Positions 13,235 to 21,555 of a stretch of 61,103 bases of DNA are shown here, in pieces. Source of the DNA: JADGNZ01 sp035995985 (GTDB lineage Bacteria > Acidobacteriota > Thermoanaerobaculia > Gp7-AA8); the NCBI GenBank assembly GCA_035995985.1, contig DASYJY010000211.1:1-61103 (forward strand), read 5' to 3'. Position 1 is the first letter of the stretch, and the number at the start of each line of letters is the position of its first letter. The notes under the pieces are model-generated. The model made no database searches. It worked only from the letters and a program-made list of their open reading frames with translations, and was not told the origin of the DNA. The position numbers and the translations under genes were made by a program.

Positions 13235-15262
13235 TCACGCGAGATGAATCGCGCGCAGCAACAGGTCGATCGCTTTGATGCCGATGAACGGGATGATCAG
13301 GCCGCCGGCGCCGTAGAGCAGGAGGTTGCGGCGCAGGATGCGGCCCGCGCCGAGCGGCCGGTATTTGACGCCGCGCAGCGCGAGCGGAATCAGCGCCACG
13401 ATGATCAGCGCGTTAAAAATCACCGCGGACAGAATCGCGCTCTGCGGCGTGGCCAGCCGCATGATGTTGAGCGCTTGCAGTTCGGGGAACGTGACCAGGA
13501 ACAGCGCCGGGATGATGGCGAAGTACTTGGCGACGTCGTTCGCGATCGAGAACGTCGTCAACGCGCCGCGTGTCATCAGCAGCTGCTTGCCGATCTCGAC
13601 GACCTCGATCAGCTTGGTCGGATTCGAGTCGAGATCGACCATGTTGCCGGCTTCCTTGGCCGGCTGCGTTCCGGTGTTCATGGCCATGCCGACGTCGGCC
13701 TGCGCCAGCGCCGGCGCGTCGTTCGTGCCGTCGCCGGTCATCGCCACGAGGTTTCCCTTCGCCTGCTCTTTGCGGATGAGCGCGAGCTTGTCCTCGGGTG
13801 TGGCCTGCGCGAGGAAATCATCGACGCCCGCTTCGCGCGCGATGAACGAGGCGGTGAGCGGGTTGTCGCCGGTGATCATGACCGTGCGGATTCCCATTAT
13901 CCGCAGGCGGTCGAAACGTTCCTTCATCCCGCCTTTGACGATGTCTTTGAGATAGATCGTGCCGAGGACGTGCACATCGTCGGCGACGACGAGCGGCGTG
14001 CCTCCTTCGCCGGCGATGCGCGAGATGTCGTGCTGCACCTGGTCGGGAAACGTGCCGCCCATCGCCTGGATGTAGTCGGCGACGGAATCGGCCGCGCCTT
14101 TGCGAACCACGCGTCCGCCGGCGAAATCGATTCCGGACATGCGCGTCTTCGCGGTGAACGGCACGATCGAATGCGCGCCGAGCGATTGCAGTTCGCGGCC
14201 GCGCAATCCGAACTGCTCCTTTGCCAGAATCACGATCGACCGCCCCTCGGGTGTCTCGTCCGCGAGCGATGAGAGTTGCGCCGTGTCGGCGAGCGTTTGC
14301 GCATCGACGCCGGGCGCCGGCACGAATTCGACCGCCTGCCGGTTGCCGAGCGTGATCGTGCCGGTCTTGTCGAGCAGTAGCACGTTGACGTCGCCCGACG
14401 CTTCGACCGCGCGTCCCGACATCGCCAGGATGTTGTGCTGGAGCACGCGGTCCATGCCGGCGATGCCGATCGCAGAAAGCAACGCTCCGATCGTGGTCGG
14501 AATCAGGCAGACCAGCAGCGCGATGAGCACCGTCACCGTGACATCGCTGCCGGAGTAGATCGCGAACGGTTTGAGCGTGACCGTGGCGAGCAGGAAGACG
14601 ATCGTGAGTCCGGCCAGGAGGATGTCGAGGGCGATTTCGTTCGGCGTTTTCTGCCGTTCGGCGCCTTCGACGAGTTTGATCATGCGATCGATGAATGTCT
14701 GTCCGGGCTCTGAGGTGATCTCGACGACGATTCGGTCGGAGAGGACCATCGTGCCGCCGGTGACCGCGGAACGATCGCCGCCGGCTTCGCGGATGACGGG
14801 CGCGGATTCGCCGGTGATCGCGGATTCGTTGACCGAGGCAATGCCTTCGACGACGGTGCCATCGCCGGGGATGATCTGATTCGCTTCGACCACAACGCGG
14901 TCGCCTTTGCGAAGCTGCGAGGCCGGGATTTCTTCGCCGTTGACGCGCCGCGCCGTCGTTTCCGTCTTTGCTTTCCGCAGCGCGTCCGCCTGCGCTTTTC
15001 CGCGTCCTTCCGCCACAGCCTCAGCGAGATTTGCGAAGAGGACTGTTGCCCACAGCCAGAAGGTGATCTGAATTTGAAAGCGGTAGTCGACGTGATTCGA
15101 GAGTCCTGGAATCAGCAGCAGCGTCGTGAGCAGAGCGCCTGCTTCGACGAGGAACATGACCGGGTTCTTCATCATCCGGCGCGGGTTGAGTTTGACGATC
15201 GAGTCGATCAGCGCGCGGCGCATAATCGACGTATCGAAGAGCGACAGTTTTTTCTTGTCCAT
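13235..15262 (-). CDS. kdpB: K+-transporting P-type ATPase KdpB subunit
   Basis: The 675-residue ATPase begins at ATG 15262 (MDKKKLSLFD), two bases after the kdpA stop; the longer open frame upstream is a shadow of kdpA. It carries the P-type signature LLLDKTGTITLGNRQA with the phosphorylated Asp, the TGES loop (AITGESAPVIREAGGD), nucleotide-domain FTAKTRMSGIDF and hinge MTGDGTNDAPALAQADVGMA. Its size matches E. coli KdpB (682). It hydrolyses ATP to drive K+ uptake through KdpA in the inner membrane. Confidence 0.97.
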   Translation of the reverse strand: MDKKKLSLFDTSIMRRALIDSIVKLNPRRMMKNPVMFLVEAGALLTTLLLIPGLSNHVDYRFQIQITFWLWATVLFANLAEAVAEGRGKAQADALRKAKTETTARRVNGEEIPASQLRKGDRVVVEANQIIPGDGTVVEGIASVNESAITGESAPVIREAGGDRSAVTGGTMVLSDRIVVEITSEPGQTFIDRMIKLVEGAERQKTPNEIALDILLAGLTIVFLLATVTLKPFAIYSGSDVTVTVLIALLVCLIPTTIGALLSAIGIAGMDRVLQHNILAMSGRAVEASGDVNVLLLDKTGTITLGNRQAVEFVPAPGVDAQTLADTAQLSSLADETPEGRSIVILAKEQFGLRGRELQSLGAHSIVPFTAKTRMSGIDFAGGRVVRKGAADSVADYIQAMGGTFPDQVQHDISRIAGEGGTPLVVADDVHVLGTIYLKDIVKGGMKERFDRLRIMGIRTVMITGDNPLTASFIAREAGVDDFLAQATPEDKLALIRKEQAKGNLVAMTGDGTNDAPALAQADVGMAMNTGTQPAKEAGNMVDLDSNPTKLIEVVEIGKQLLMTRGALTTFSIANDVAKYFAIIPALFLVTFPELQALNIMRLATPQSAILSAVIFNALIIVALIPLALRGVKYRPLGAGRILRRNLLLYGAGGLIIPFIGIKAIDLLLRAIHLA

Positions 15263-15264
15263 GG

Positions 15265-16974
15265 TCAGAACACCTTTCCCGAATTCATCAGGAAGTGCTC
15301 GACGTACGGGCCGAGCGAGAGCACCGGGAAGTACGTGAGCGCGCCGACGATGAGCACGATGCCGACGAGGAGGAAGGTGAAAAGCGCGCCGTCGACGGGA
15401 AAGCTGCCGGCGGTTTCGGCGATCTTCTTTTTCGCGGCCAGCGAGCCGGCGATTCCCATCAGCGGAATGACCATCAAGAATCGGCCGAAGAACATGGCTA
15501 GCCCGAGGGCGATGTTGTAGAACTTCGTGTTCGCGTTCAGGCCGGAGAAGGCGCTGCCGTTGTTGCCCGCCGCGCTCGTGAAGGCGTAGCTGATCTCGCT
15601 CAGGCCGTGCGGACCGGCGTTGTTGAGACTCGACGTTCCGGCCGCCGTTCCCGCCGCGGCCGCGGAGCCGACCAGGATGCAGAACGCGAGCACGAGGACC
15701 GCGAGCATCGCCAGCTTCACGTCGTGCGCTTCGATTTTCTTGCCGAGGTATTCGGGCGTGCGGCCGACCATCAGTCCGGCGATGAAGACCGCGAGGACGA
15801 TGAAGAGGATCATCCCGTACATCCCCGCGCCGACGCCGCCGAAGATCACCTCGCCGAGCATGATGTTGATGAGAGGAACGGATCCGCCGATCGGCGTGAA
15901 TGAGTCGTGCCACGCGTTGATCGCGCCGCACGACGCGTCGGTGGTGATCGTGGCGAAGAGTGCGGAGTCGCCGACGCCGAAGCGGACTTCCTTTCCCTCC
16001 ATGTTGCCGTCCCCGGCGGCGACGCCGAGGCGTTGGTGCATCGGATTGCCGTGCTGTTCGGCGGACGTGGTGATGAACGCGCCGGCGAGGAAGAGCACGG
16101 ACATCGCCCAGAAGACCGCCCAGCCGTGGCGCGGCTTGCCGGTCATCGCGCCGAGCGTGTAGCAAAGGCCGGCGCCGAGCGCGAAGATGAGAAACATCTG
16201 CAGGAGGTTGGTGAAGGGCGTGGGATTTTCGTAGGGGAAGCCGGAATTCGCGTTGAAGAAACCGCCGCCGTTCGTGCCGAGCTCCTTGATCGCTTCCTGC
16301 GACGCGATCGGCCCCTGCGGGATTTTCTGCGTCGTCCCTTCAATCGTCGTCGCGGCGATCGTCGGATGAAAGTTCTGAATCACGCCCTGCGACAGAAAAA
16401 ACGTGGCTGAGATGAGCGACAACGGAAGGAGGACCCACAACGTGCCGCGCGTGAGATCGACCCAGAAGTTGCCAATGGTCTTCGCGCTGTTGCGCGCGAT
16501 GCCGCGGATCAGGGCGATTGCGAGCGCGATTCCGGCGGCGGCGGAGACGAAGTTGTGGAACGTCAGGCCGACCATCTGCGTGAAGTGCGACATCGTCGAC
16601 TCGCCGCTGTAGGCCTGCCAGTTCGTGTTGGTCGTGAATGAGACGGCCGTGTTCCACGCCAGATCGGGCGCGACCTGCGGCATGTGATCGGGATTCAGCG
16701 GCAGGATGTGCTGGACGCGCTGGATCGCATATGTCAGCAGCAGTCCAACGCCGCTGAAGACGAGCATGGCGATCGTGTACTGCTTCCAGTCGTGCTCTTT
16801 CTTCGGATCGACGCCGGACAGGCGATAGACGACGCGCTCGACCGGACGCAGCAGACGATCGAGAAACGTTTTCTCGCTGCAGAAGACGCGCTTCATGTAA
16901 AGCCCTAGCGGTTTGGTCGCAGCAAGGATCAGCAGAAAGTAGACGGCGATTTTGAGCAGCTCGATTCCAGTCAC
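15265..16974 (-). CDS. kdpA: K+-transporting ATPase KdpA subunit
   Basis: The 569-residue channel-like subunit starts at GTG 16974, whose G is also the last base of the kdpF stop. It has about ten membrane helices and the four selectivity-filter-like loops expected of the SKT superfamily, for example SFTTNTNWQAYSGES, ELGTNGGGFFNANSGFPYEN and TSAAGNNGSAFSGL. It binds and transports K+ with high affinity, coupled to KdpB. Position and length are typical. Confidence 0.96.
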   Translation of the reverse strand: MTGIELLKIAVYFLLILAATKPLGLYMKRVFCSEKTFLDRLLRPVERVVYRLSGVDPKKEHDWKQYTIAMLVFSGVGLLLTYAIQRVQHILPLNPDHMPQVAPDLAWNTAVSFTTNTNWQAYSGESTMSHFTQMVGLTFHNFVSAAAGIALAIALIRGIARNSAKTIGNFWVDLTRGTLWVLLPLSLISATFFLSQGVIQNFHPTIAATTIEGTTQKIPQGPIASQEAIKELGTNGGGFFNANSGFPYENPTPFTNLLQMFLIFALGAGLCYTLGAMTGKPRHGWAVFWAMSVLFLAGAFITTSAEQHGNPMHQRLGVAAGDGNMEGKEVRFGVGDSALFATITTDASCGAINAWHDSFTPIGGSVPLINIMLGEVIFGGVGAGMYGMILFIVLAVFIAGLMVGRTPEYLGKKIEAHDVKLAMLAVLVLAFCILVGSAAAAGTAAGTSSLNNAGPHGLSEISYAFTSAAGNNGSAFSGLNANTKFYNIALGLAMFFGRFLMVIPLMGIAGSLAAKKKIAETAGSFPVDGALFTFLLVGIVLIVGALTYFPVLSLGPYVEHFLMNSGKVF

Positions 16975-17063
16975 TACAACTCCTGCGCGCGGAGAAGCGC
17001 GTACAGCAGGTAGATGAGCGCGAGGACGGCCAGCGCGAACGCGACGATGGTTTCGAAGGTCAT
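16974..17063 (-). CDS. kdpF: KdpF small membrane subunit
   Basis: A 29-residue peptide (MTFETIVAFALAVLALIYLL, then YALLRAQEL) consists of one hydrophobic helix with the short charged ending typical of KdpF. Its stop overlaps the kdpA GTG by one base, exactly the usual kdpFA junction. KdpF stabilises the KdpABC complex in the membrane. Confidence 0.9.
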   Translation of the reverse strand: MTFETIVAFALAVLALIYLLYALLRAQEL

Positions 17064-17067
17064 GGCG

Positions 17068-17151
17068 TCAGACCTTGTCGCAGGCGCGTGTGTACGCGAC
17101 CGCAGCCGCGAAGAGGATGAACGTGAGTGCGACGAAGAGGAGATCCCACAT
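17068..17151 (-). CDS. 27-aa membrane peptide at the head of kdpFABC
   Basis: The peptide MWDLLFVALTFILFAAAVAY ending TRACDKV starts at ATG 17151, seven bases after AAGGAG, and ends four bases before kdpF. One hydrophobic helix is followed by a short charged tail with a Cys. Small peptides of this kind (M-D-x-L-F...A..Y.R.C) sit before kdpF in many genomes, as I recall, but usually go unannotated. It probably joins or tunes the Kdp complex. Confidence 0.75.
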   Translation of the reverse strand: MWDLLFVALTFILFAAAVAYTRACDKV

Positions 17152-17163
17152 TGCGTTGCTCCT

Positions 17164-18186
17164 TCAGAACGTAGCCACAGCGCCGATCACGACGATCGTT
17201 TCGTTACGCGCCGAGCCGCTGTTGAACACCAGCGCTGTCGAGTGATCGCGGCGGCCTTCAACTTTGAGAATGAGATTCGCGACCGGCCGGTACTCGTACG
17301 TCAGCGTCGCCTCGGCCAGCTTCTGCGGCGTGCCGGTGATCCCGTTTTCGGGATCGCTGAATCGTTCGACGCGCACGGCGATGGCGCGGCGGTAGTCGAA
17401 TGCAAAGCGTCCGTATGCCGCGATGCCGAACCAGTTCGCAGCTTCCTGCCGTCCGCGGTCTAGCGAGCCGCCAACGCTCAGCCGCGGCGTGGCGTTGAAC
17501 GTGGCGATGAGATCGCCGAAGTGCCGCCAGCGTTTGTCATCGCCGGCGAGCTCCGGTCCGTCGAAGGTATTCAGCGATGCCGTCAGGCGCCCGTTCGCGT
17601 AGGCGATCTTGCCGCCGATCGCTTTCGCGCCGTTGTTGTCAGCGATGATCTGCCAGCCGTTGAGGAGGTGAAGCTCGCCCGACCAGTGCGCTGTGAACAC
17701 GTAGTTCGCACGGATTCCGGTCTGGTAGTACGGCGAAAACTCCGCCAGCCATCCGCGCGTGTAGCTCCAGTTGTCCTTCGAGAAGAATCCCTCGAATCCA
17801 ATGTGCGACGGATAGATGCCCGCTTCGAGCGTGAGGCGATCGTTCGGTTTGTAGAGAATCGAAGCCTGATAGATGAATCGATACCCCTGCGGCTCACTCG
17901 CGTGAATGACGTCCGCACCATTGCCGACAATCAGCGAAAGATGAAACCCGACCGGCTGCGCGTCGCGCGTGATCTCGACCTCGGCCAGATTGAGGTCGAA
18001 CTCATTTGCGCGTTTCGCCGTCGAGCCGGTGCTCGCTTCGAAACTCTCATGCGAAGGCGGATGGTTGCCGTTCCAGGCGTAGTAGCCGTCGACGAATCCG
18101 TGGATCACCATCGGTCTGGATGCATCATCCGCACGACCTACTACAGCGATGAGAAGACTGATGGCGGTGACGGCAAACAGTCTCAT
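17164..18186 (-). CDS. Outer-membrane beta-barrel porin of the kdp operon
   Basis: The 340-residue product starts at ATG 18186 (MRLFAVTAISLLIAVVGRAD, a signal peptide). The mature part alternates polar and hydrophobic residues in strands ending in aromatics, such as VIHGFVDGYYAWNGNHP, NEFDLNLAEVEITRDAQPVG, ANYVFTAHWSGELHLLNGWQ and the final TIVVIGAVATF, whose terminal Phe is the usual outer-membrane protein ending. It resembles the OmpL-like beta-barrel porin-2 family. Encoded within the kdp operon, 12 bp before the 27-aa peptide, it is likely to let K+ or other ions through the outer membrane when the Kdp pump is on. Confidence 0.8.
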   Translation of the reverse strand: MRLFAVTAISLLIAVVGRADDASRPMVIHGFVDGYYAWNGNHPPSHESFEASTGSTAKRANEFDLNLAEVEITRDAQPVGFHLSLIVGNGADVIHASEPQGYRFIYQASILYKPNDRLTLEAGIYPSHIGFEGFFSKDNWSYTRGWLAEFSPYYQTGIRANYVFTAHWSGELHLLNGWQIIADNNGAKAIGGKIAYANGRLTASLNTFDGPELAGDDKRWRHFGDLIATFNATPRLSVGGSLDRGRQEAANWFGIAAYGRFAFDYRRAIAVRVERFSDPENGITGTPQKLAEATLTYEYRPVANLILKVEGRRDHSTALVFNSGSARNETIVVIGAVATF

Positions 18187-18596
18187 TCGTGACTCCTGAC
18201 GAACAGCGCCGGCGCGATGAGCCAGGCGATGAGCAGGACGCAACGAAGGCCGCCGTTGGCCGGCGTGCCGAGGAGCGCGAACCATTGCCGTCCGGAACGC
18301 GCAGTCATGATGAGCTCCGTGGCCATGGCCAGCAGAACCCACGTGGTGCCGACGAACAGCGCGTGATCGAGCGTCGCCTCGGGGGCCGCTATCCGAATGT
18401 ACGCCGCGGCCATCAACACGATGGCGATGACTTCGATGACGACCGCCGACACCGGCGATGACGCCATCATCGAATGTGCGACGGCCACGAACAACGCCGC
18501 GGCCGCCCAACACGCGGCAGCCAGCGCTGCCCGCGCCGATGCGCGGCGTTTCGGTTTGGCGAGTTGTGATGTGAGCGAGTGAGTCATGGCGGTCAT
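18183..18596 (-). CDS. Small multi-pass membrane protein, first gene of the kdp operon
   Basis: The 137-residue product starts at ATG 18596, five bases after GAGGAGG. Four hydrophobic segments are visible (ALAAACWAAAALFVAVAHSM, VVIEVIAIVLMAAAYIRIA, LFVGTTWVLLAMATELIMTA and GLRCVLLIAWLIAPALFV). Its stop overlaps the porin start (ATGA), so translation is coupled. No family recognised; the position suggests a regulatory or accessory role in potassium uptake. Confidence 0.65.
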   Translation of the reverse strand: MTAMTHSLTSQLAKPKRRASARAALAAACWAAAALFVAVAHSMMASSPVSAVVIEVIAIVLMAAAYIRIAAPEATLDHALFVGTTWVLLAMATELIMTARSGRQWFALLGTPANGGLRCVLLIAWLIAPALFVRSHE

Positions 18597-18671
18597 GCCG
18601 TCCTCCTCACTCCTCAAACACACGCGCAGCGCGCCCCTCGCAAGGAAGTGCGAAAGGGCAGCGGAGCAATC

Positions 18672-18697
18672 GATTAAGAGTGGATTAAGAGATTACG
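18672..18697. promoter_or_regulatory. Tandem 9-bp direct repeats upstream of the kdp operon
   Basis: GATTAAGAG occurs at 18672-18680 and 18683-18691, exactly 11 bp apart, with a third partial copy GATTACG at 18691-18697. One-helical-turn direct repeats are the hallmark of OmpR/PhoB/KdpE-class response-regulator sites. They lie 76-101 bp ahead of the first gene of the operon. Confidence 0.5.
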
Positions 18698-18727
18698 AAG
18701 ATTGATGCGTGGCCGCTTTCACATGGG

Positions 18728-19715
18728 TCATGTGGATGTCGCGGGCGTAGGTATCGGCGCCAATCGAAATGAGAAATCGAAAATACCGTCATTGCCGTGC
18801 AGCCTGAGGCGAAAGGTACCGACGTAGTCGTCTGCAATTCCTTCGCGAACGCCCAGCCGAAGAACGTCGTGCTCAACTGCGCCCGGCGGAATCGAGGCGA
18901 CGCCATTCGGCAACCGATATTGCTCATTCAATCCATCGGGAGCATCGGAGTCCGCTGCGCGGTAGCTCTTGATGAATTCTTCGTCGAGTCCCTCGTAATA
19001 CTCGTATTTCGGGGGTTTACCTTGTCGAAGATCACCCCAATCGGCGATCCTGGACATCGTGGTTTTCACTTTCTGATACGGCGCCAGCTTCGCGCCAGAC
19101 TCCGCGAATAGATAAACGTGCGAGAAAGGAGCGGTCAGATTGACTGATTCATTCCAAATAGCCAGTGGCAGATCGAACCATTCCTCAACACCGAATGAAA
19201 TTGACGGAACGTCACCTTTTGCAACTCCAGCCGAAAGTTCAACTCCGGAAAGAGTCACTCGTAGAGCGCGTGTCGTCGGTGCTCGCCGGGACGCGCCCTC
19301 GCGAATGGCCCATGCAATGCGAGGCGCCAGATTTCGACGGAGTATTTCGATGCTTTCCCCGTACACCACATGCTGACGATGCTTGAGGTCGAATGGTATG
19401 TCCTCGGCGTCCTGCGTTAAGAGCAGTACCAGCTTTCCAAGCGCATGCGCGTAACCGACCTCGTAGAAGATTGGCGTTTCGTCCCGTCATATCCGCAACG
19501 ACGACGTCGGCGAGATTGATCTGATTGAAGATGCGATCAAGGATGCCGTCCGTGAAAATCTGATCATCGAGACGTTCGGCATACGCTCCTGCATCCTCTG
19601 CCGCGCCTTTGATGCCGAACTGATAGATGTCGCTAAAGGCCTTGCCGAACGGCATCAGGACAAAAACGTAGGGCTTCGGTTGCAGCGACTGTCGGGTGAA
19701 TGTTTCTTCAGCCAT
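18728..19715 (-). pseudogene. TIR/deoxyribosyltransferase-like protein, frameshifted
   Basis: The N-terminal frame (start ATG 19715) reads YVFVLMPFGKAFSDIYQFGI, then RLDDQIFTDGILDRIFNQIN and ADVVVADMTGRNAN. There the frame is lost at about 19477. One frame over, the sequence continues exactly as the family would, with FYEVGYAHALGKLVLLLTQD, EDIPFDLKHRQHVVYGES and a 210-residue C-terminal part ending at 18728. Two missing bases in what should be NVFYEVGYAHALG explain the break. The N-terminal domain belongs to the TIR-like/nucleoside deoxyribosyltransferase fold, proteins often tied to NAD or nucleotide chemistry in defence. The C-terminal half (from about residue 125) is not recognised. Mutation or sequencing error are both possible. 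Confidence 0.7.
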
Positions 19716-19761
19716 TCCGTCAGTTTAACGATTTCTTAAATTCCACACCAACAAACGCGAA

Positions 19762-20946
19762 TTAGGCGACGACTCCGAACTCGCGTCCCACATCTACGAT
19801 CGCTTCGATGGCGTGGTCGAGGTGTTCGCGCGTGTGCGCAGTGCTGATCTGGCAACGCAGTCGCGCGGCTCCTTGTGGGACGACGGGGAAGCCGAAGCCG
19901 GAGACGTAGATGCCGCGCTTCAGAAGCTCCGCCGAGATGGCGATCGCTTTCGCGGTGTCGCCGATGATGATCGGGACGATCGGATGGATCCCCTCGCGCA
20001 CGGCCACGCCGCGCGCGGTGAGTTGCTGGCGAAAGTAGGCGGTGTTCTCGTGCAGCCGCGTGACGAAGCTGGTGTCGTTTTCCAATAGATCAAACGCTGC
20101 GAGTGATCCCATCACGACGGCCGGCGGCAGCGTGTTCGAGAAAAGGTACGGACGCGATTTCTGGCGGAGATATTCGACCAGTGTTTTCGGTCCGGTTGTA
20201 AATCCGCCGTGCGAGCCGCCGAGCGCTTTGCCGAGCGTTGAGGTGTGTGCGTGGATTTTGTTGAACACGCCCAGCTCCTCGCCGGTGCCGCGTCCGGATT
20301 TGCCGAGGACGCCGGTTCCGTGCGAGTCGTCGACTACGAGGAAGGCGTCGTATTCGGACGCCAGTTGCACGATCTCCGGCAGCGGCGCCAGCGAGCCTTC
20401 CATCGAGAAGACGCCGTCGGTCACGATCACCTTGTTCCGCGACTCGCGCGTCGCCTGGAGCGCGCGGCGCAGGTCGGCCATGTCGCGATTCTTGTAGCGC
20501 TCCTTCTTCGCCTTGGCGAGGCGGACGCCGTCGATGATCGAGGCGTGATTCAGCTCGTCGGAAATGATCGCGTCCTGCTCCAGCGCGACGGTCTGGAACA
20601 GCCCTTCGTTCGCGTTCCAGCATGACCCATACAGAATTGTGTCCTCGGTGCCGAAGAACGCGGCGATGCGTTCTTCGAGCTGGCGATGGATCGTCTGTGT
20701 GCCGCAGATGAAGCGGACCGATGCCAGTCCGTATCCGTAATCGCGCTCTCCTTTTTCCGAGGCTTCGATGATGGCGGGATGGTCGGCCAGTCCGAGGTAA
20801 TTGTTGGAAGTGAGCATGATCACTTCGCCGATGCCTTCGACGTCGACGACAGCGCCTTGCGGCGATTTCATGAGCAGCTCGCGTTTGAGCGTGCCTGCGG
20901 CGGACATCTGATCGAGCTCGGTTTGCAGCGTGGAGACTAGCGACAT
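19762..20946 (-). CDS. kbl: Glycine C-acetyltransferase (2-amino-3-ketobutyrate CoA ligase)
   Basis: The 394-residue protein is a PLP-dependent alpha-oxoamine synthase. Landmarks are NNYLGLADHPAIIEASEKGE, YGYGLASVRFICGTQTIHRQ, DDSHGTGVLGKSGRGTGEE and the PLP-lysine segment HTSTLGKALGGSHGGF. Length equals E. coli Kbl (398). It splits 2-amino-3-ketobutyrate with CoA into glycine and acetyl-CoA in threonine breakdown. The usual partner tdh is not nearby, so another member of the family (for example a serine palmitoyltransferase-like enzyme) cannot be ruled out, though the motifs fit Kbl best. Confidence 0.88.
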   Translation of the reverse strand: MSLVSTLQTELDQMSAAGTLKRELLMKSPQGAVVDVEGIGEVIMLTSNNYLGLADHPAIIEASEKGERDYGYGLASVRFICGTQTIHRQLEERIAAFFGTEDTILYGSCWNANEGLFQTVALEQDAIISDELNHASIIDGVRLAKAKKERYKNRDMADLRRALQATRESRNKVIVTDGVFSMEGSLAPLPEIVQLASEYDAFLVVDDSHGTGVLGKSGRGTGEELGVFNKIHAHTSTLGKALGGSHGGFTTGPKTLVEYLRQKSRPYLFSNTLPPAVVMGSLAAFDLLENDTSFVTRLHENTAYFRQQLTARGVAVREGIHPIVPIIIGDTAKAIAISAELLKRGIYVSGFGFPVVPQGAARLRCQISTAHTREHLDHAIEAIVDVGREFGVVA

Positions 20947-20987
20947 GGCGTCACCTCGGCGGGTTGAAATTGCGGCGGGCGATTCTA

Positions 20988-21350
20988 TCAGCGGCGTTCG
21001 AGCAGTTCGATGCGATTGCCGAACGGATCGTGAACGTAGGCGCGGTCGTAGCCTTCGAGCAAGTGATCCGGTTTCGTCGCGTATCCGGCCGCTTCGAGGC
21101 TCTCCACGAGCGAAGCCAAATCGTCCACCAGCAATCCCGGATGCGCCTTCTTCGCGGGACGGAAATCGTCCTCGATGCCGAGGTGAAGTTCGAGCGCGCC
21201 GATTTCGAACCAGAGTCCGCCGCGTTCATTGAGAGTTGCGGGTTTGGGGATTTCGGGAAGGCCGAGAAGGTCGCGGTAGAACGCGCGGCCGCGTTCCTCT
21301 TCGCCGCGCGGCATGGCAAGTTGGATGTGGTGGATGGCGGTGGCGGGCAT
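20988..21350 (-). CDS. VOC-family (glyoxalase-like) protein
   Basis: The 120-residue protein shows two beta-alpha-beta-beta-beta units: AIHHIQLAMPRGEEERGRAF with YRDLLGLPEIPKP, then HPGLLVDDLASLVESLEAAG and RAYVHDPFGNRIELLERR. Metal-ligand positions are plausible (His near residue 6, terminal Glu). These small enzymes act on glyoxals, catechols or antibiotics; the substrate is unknown. It lies 41 bp upstream of kbl on the same strand and may share its transcript. Confidence 0.8.
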   Translation of the reverse strand: MPATAIHHIQLAMPRGEEERGRAFYRDLLGLPEIPKPATLNERGGLWFEIGALELHLGIEDDFRPAKKAHPGLLVDDLASLVESLEAAGYATKPDHLLEGYDRAYVHDPFGNRIELLERR

Positions 21351-21371
21351 TTACGTCGTGACCTCAACTCT

Positions 21372-21553
21372 TGTCATCCTGAGCCGCCGGAGCCGAGGAG
21401 CGCGGCGCGACCGGCGAAGGACGGTCGAAGGACCCCCTAAGTGCTTGCCTCGTGAAAAGCCCCCGCCCCTGGGTTATCAATCGGGGGGGTCCTTCGACCG
21501 TCCTCCGGCGTTCCGTGCTTCGCACTCCAACGCCTCCGGCGGCTCAGGATGAC
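21372..21553. repeat. Inverted pair of a dispersed GTCATCCTGAG repeat
   Basis: A forward copy (21372-21436, TGTCATCCTGAGCCGCC through GGTCGAAGGACCCCC) faces a reverse copy (21484-21553, GGGGGTCCTTCGACCGTCC through GGCTCAGGATGACA) across 47 bp. Another forward copy lies at 53839-53908. The pair fills the gap between the dioxygenase and VOC genes and would fold into a long hairpin at both RNA and DNA level. Confidence 0.85.
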
Positions 21554-21555
21554 AG

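Noticed and set aside
13235..16165. 976-codon frame covering kdpB
   Set aside because: Residues ahead of MDKKKLSLFD are antisense-free shadow of kdpA in another frame; the real start is 15262.
17164..18513. 449-codon frame for the porin
   Set aside because: The first 109 codons overlap the upstream membrane-protein gene in another frame; the signal peptide starts at 18186.
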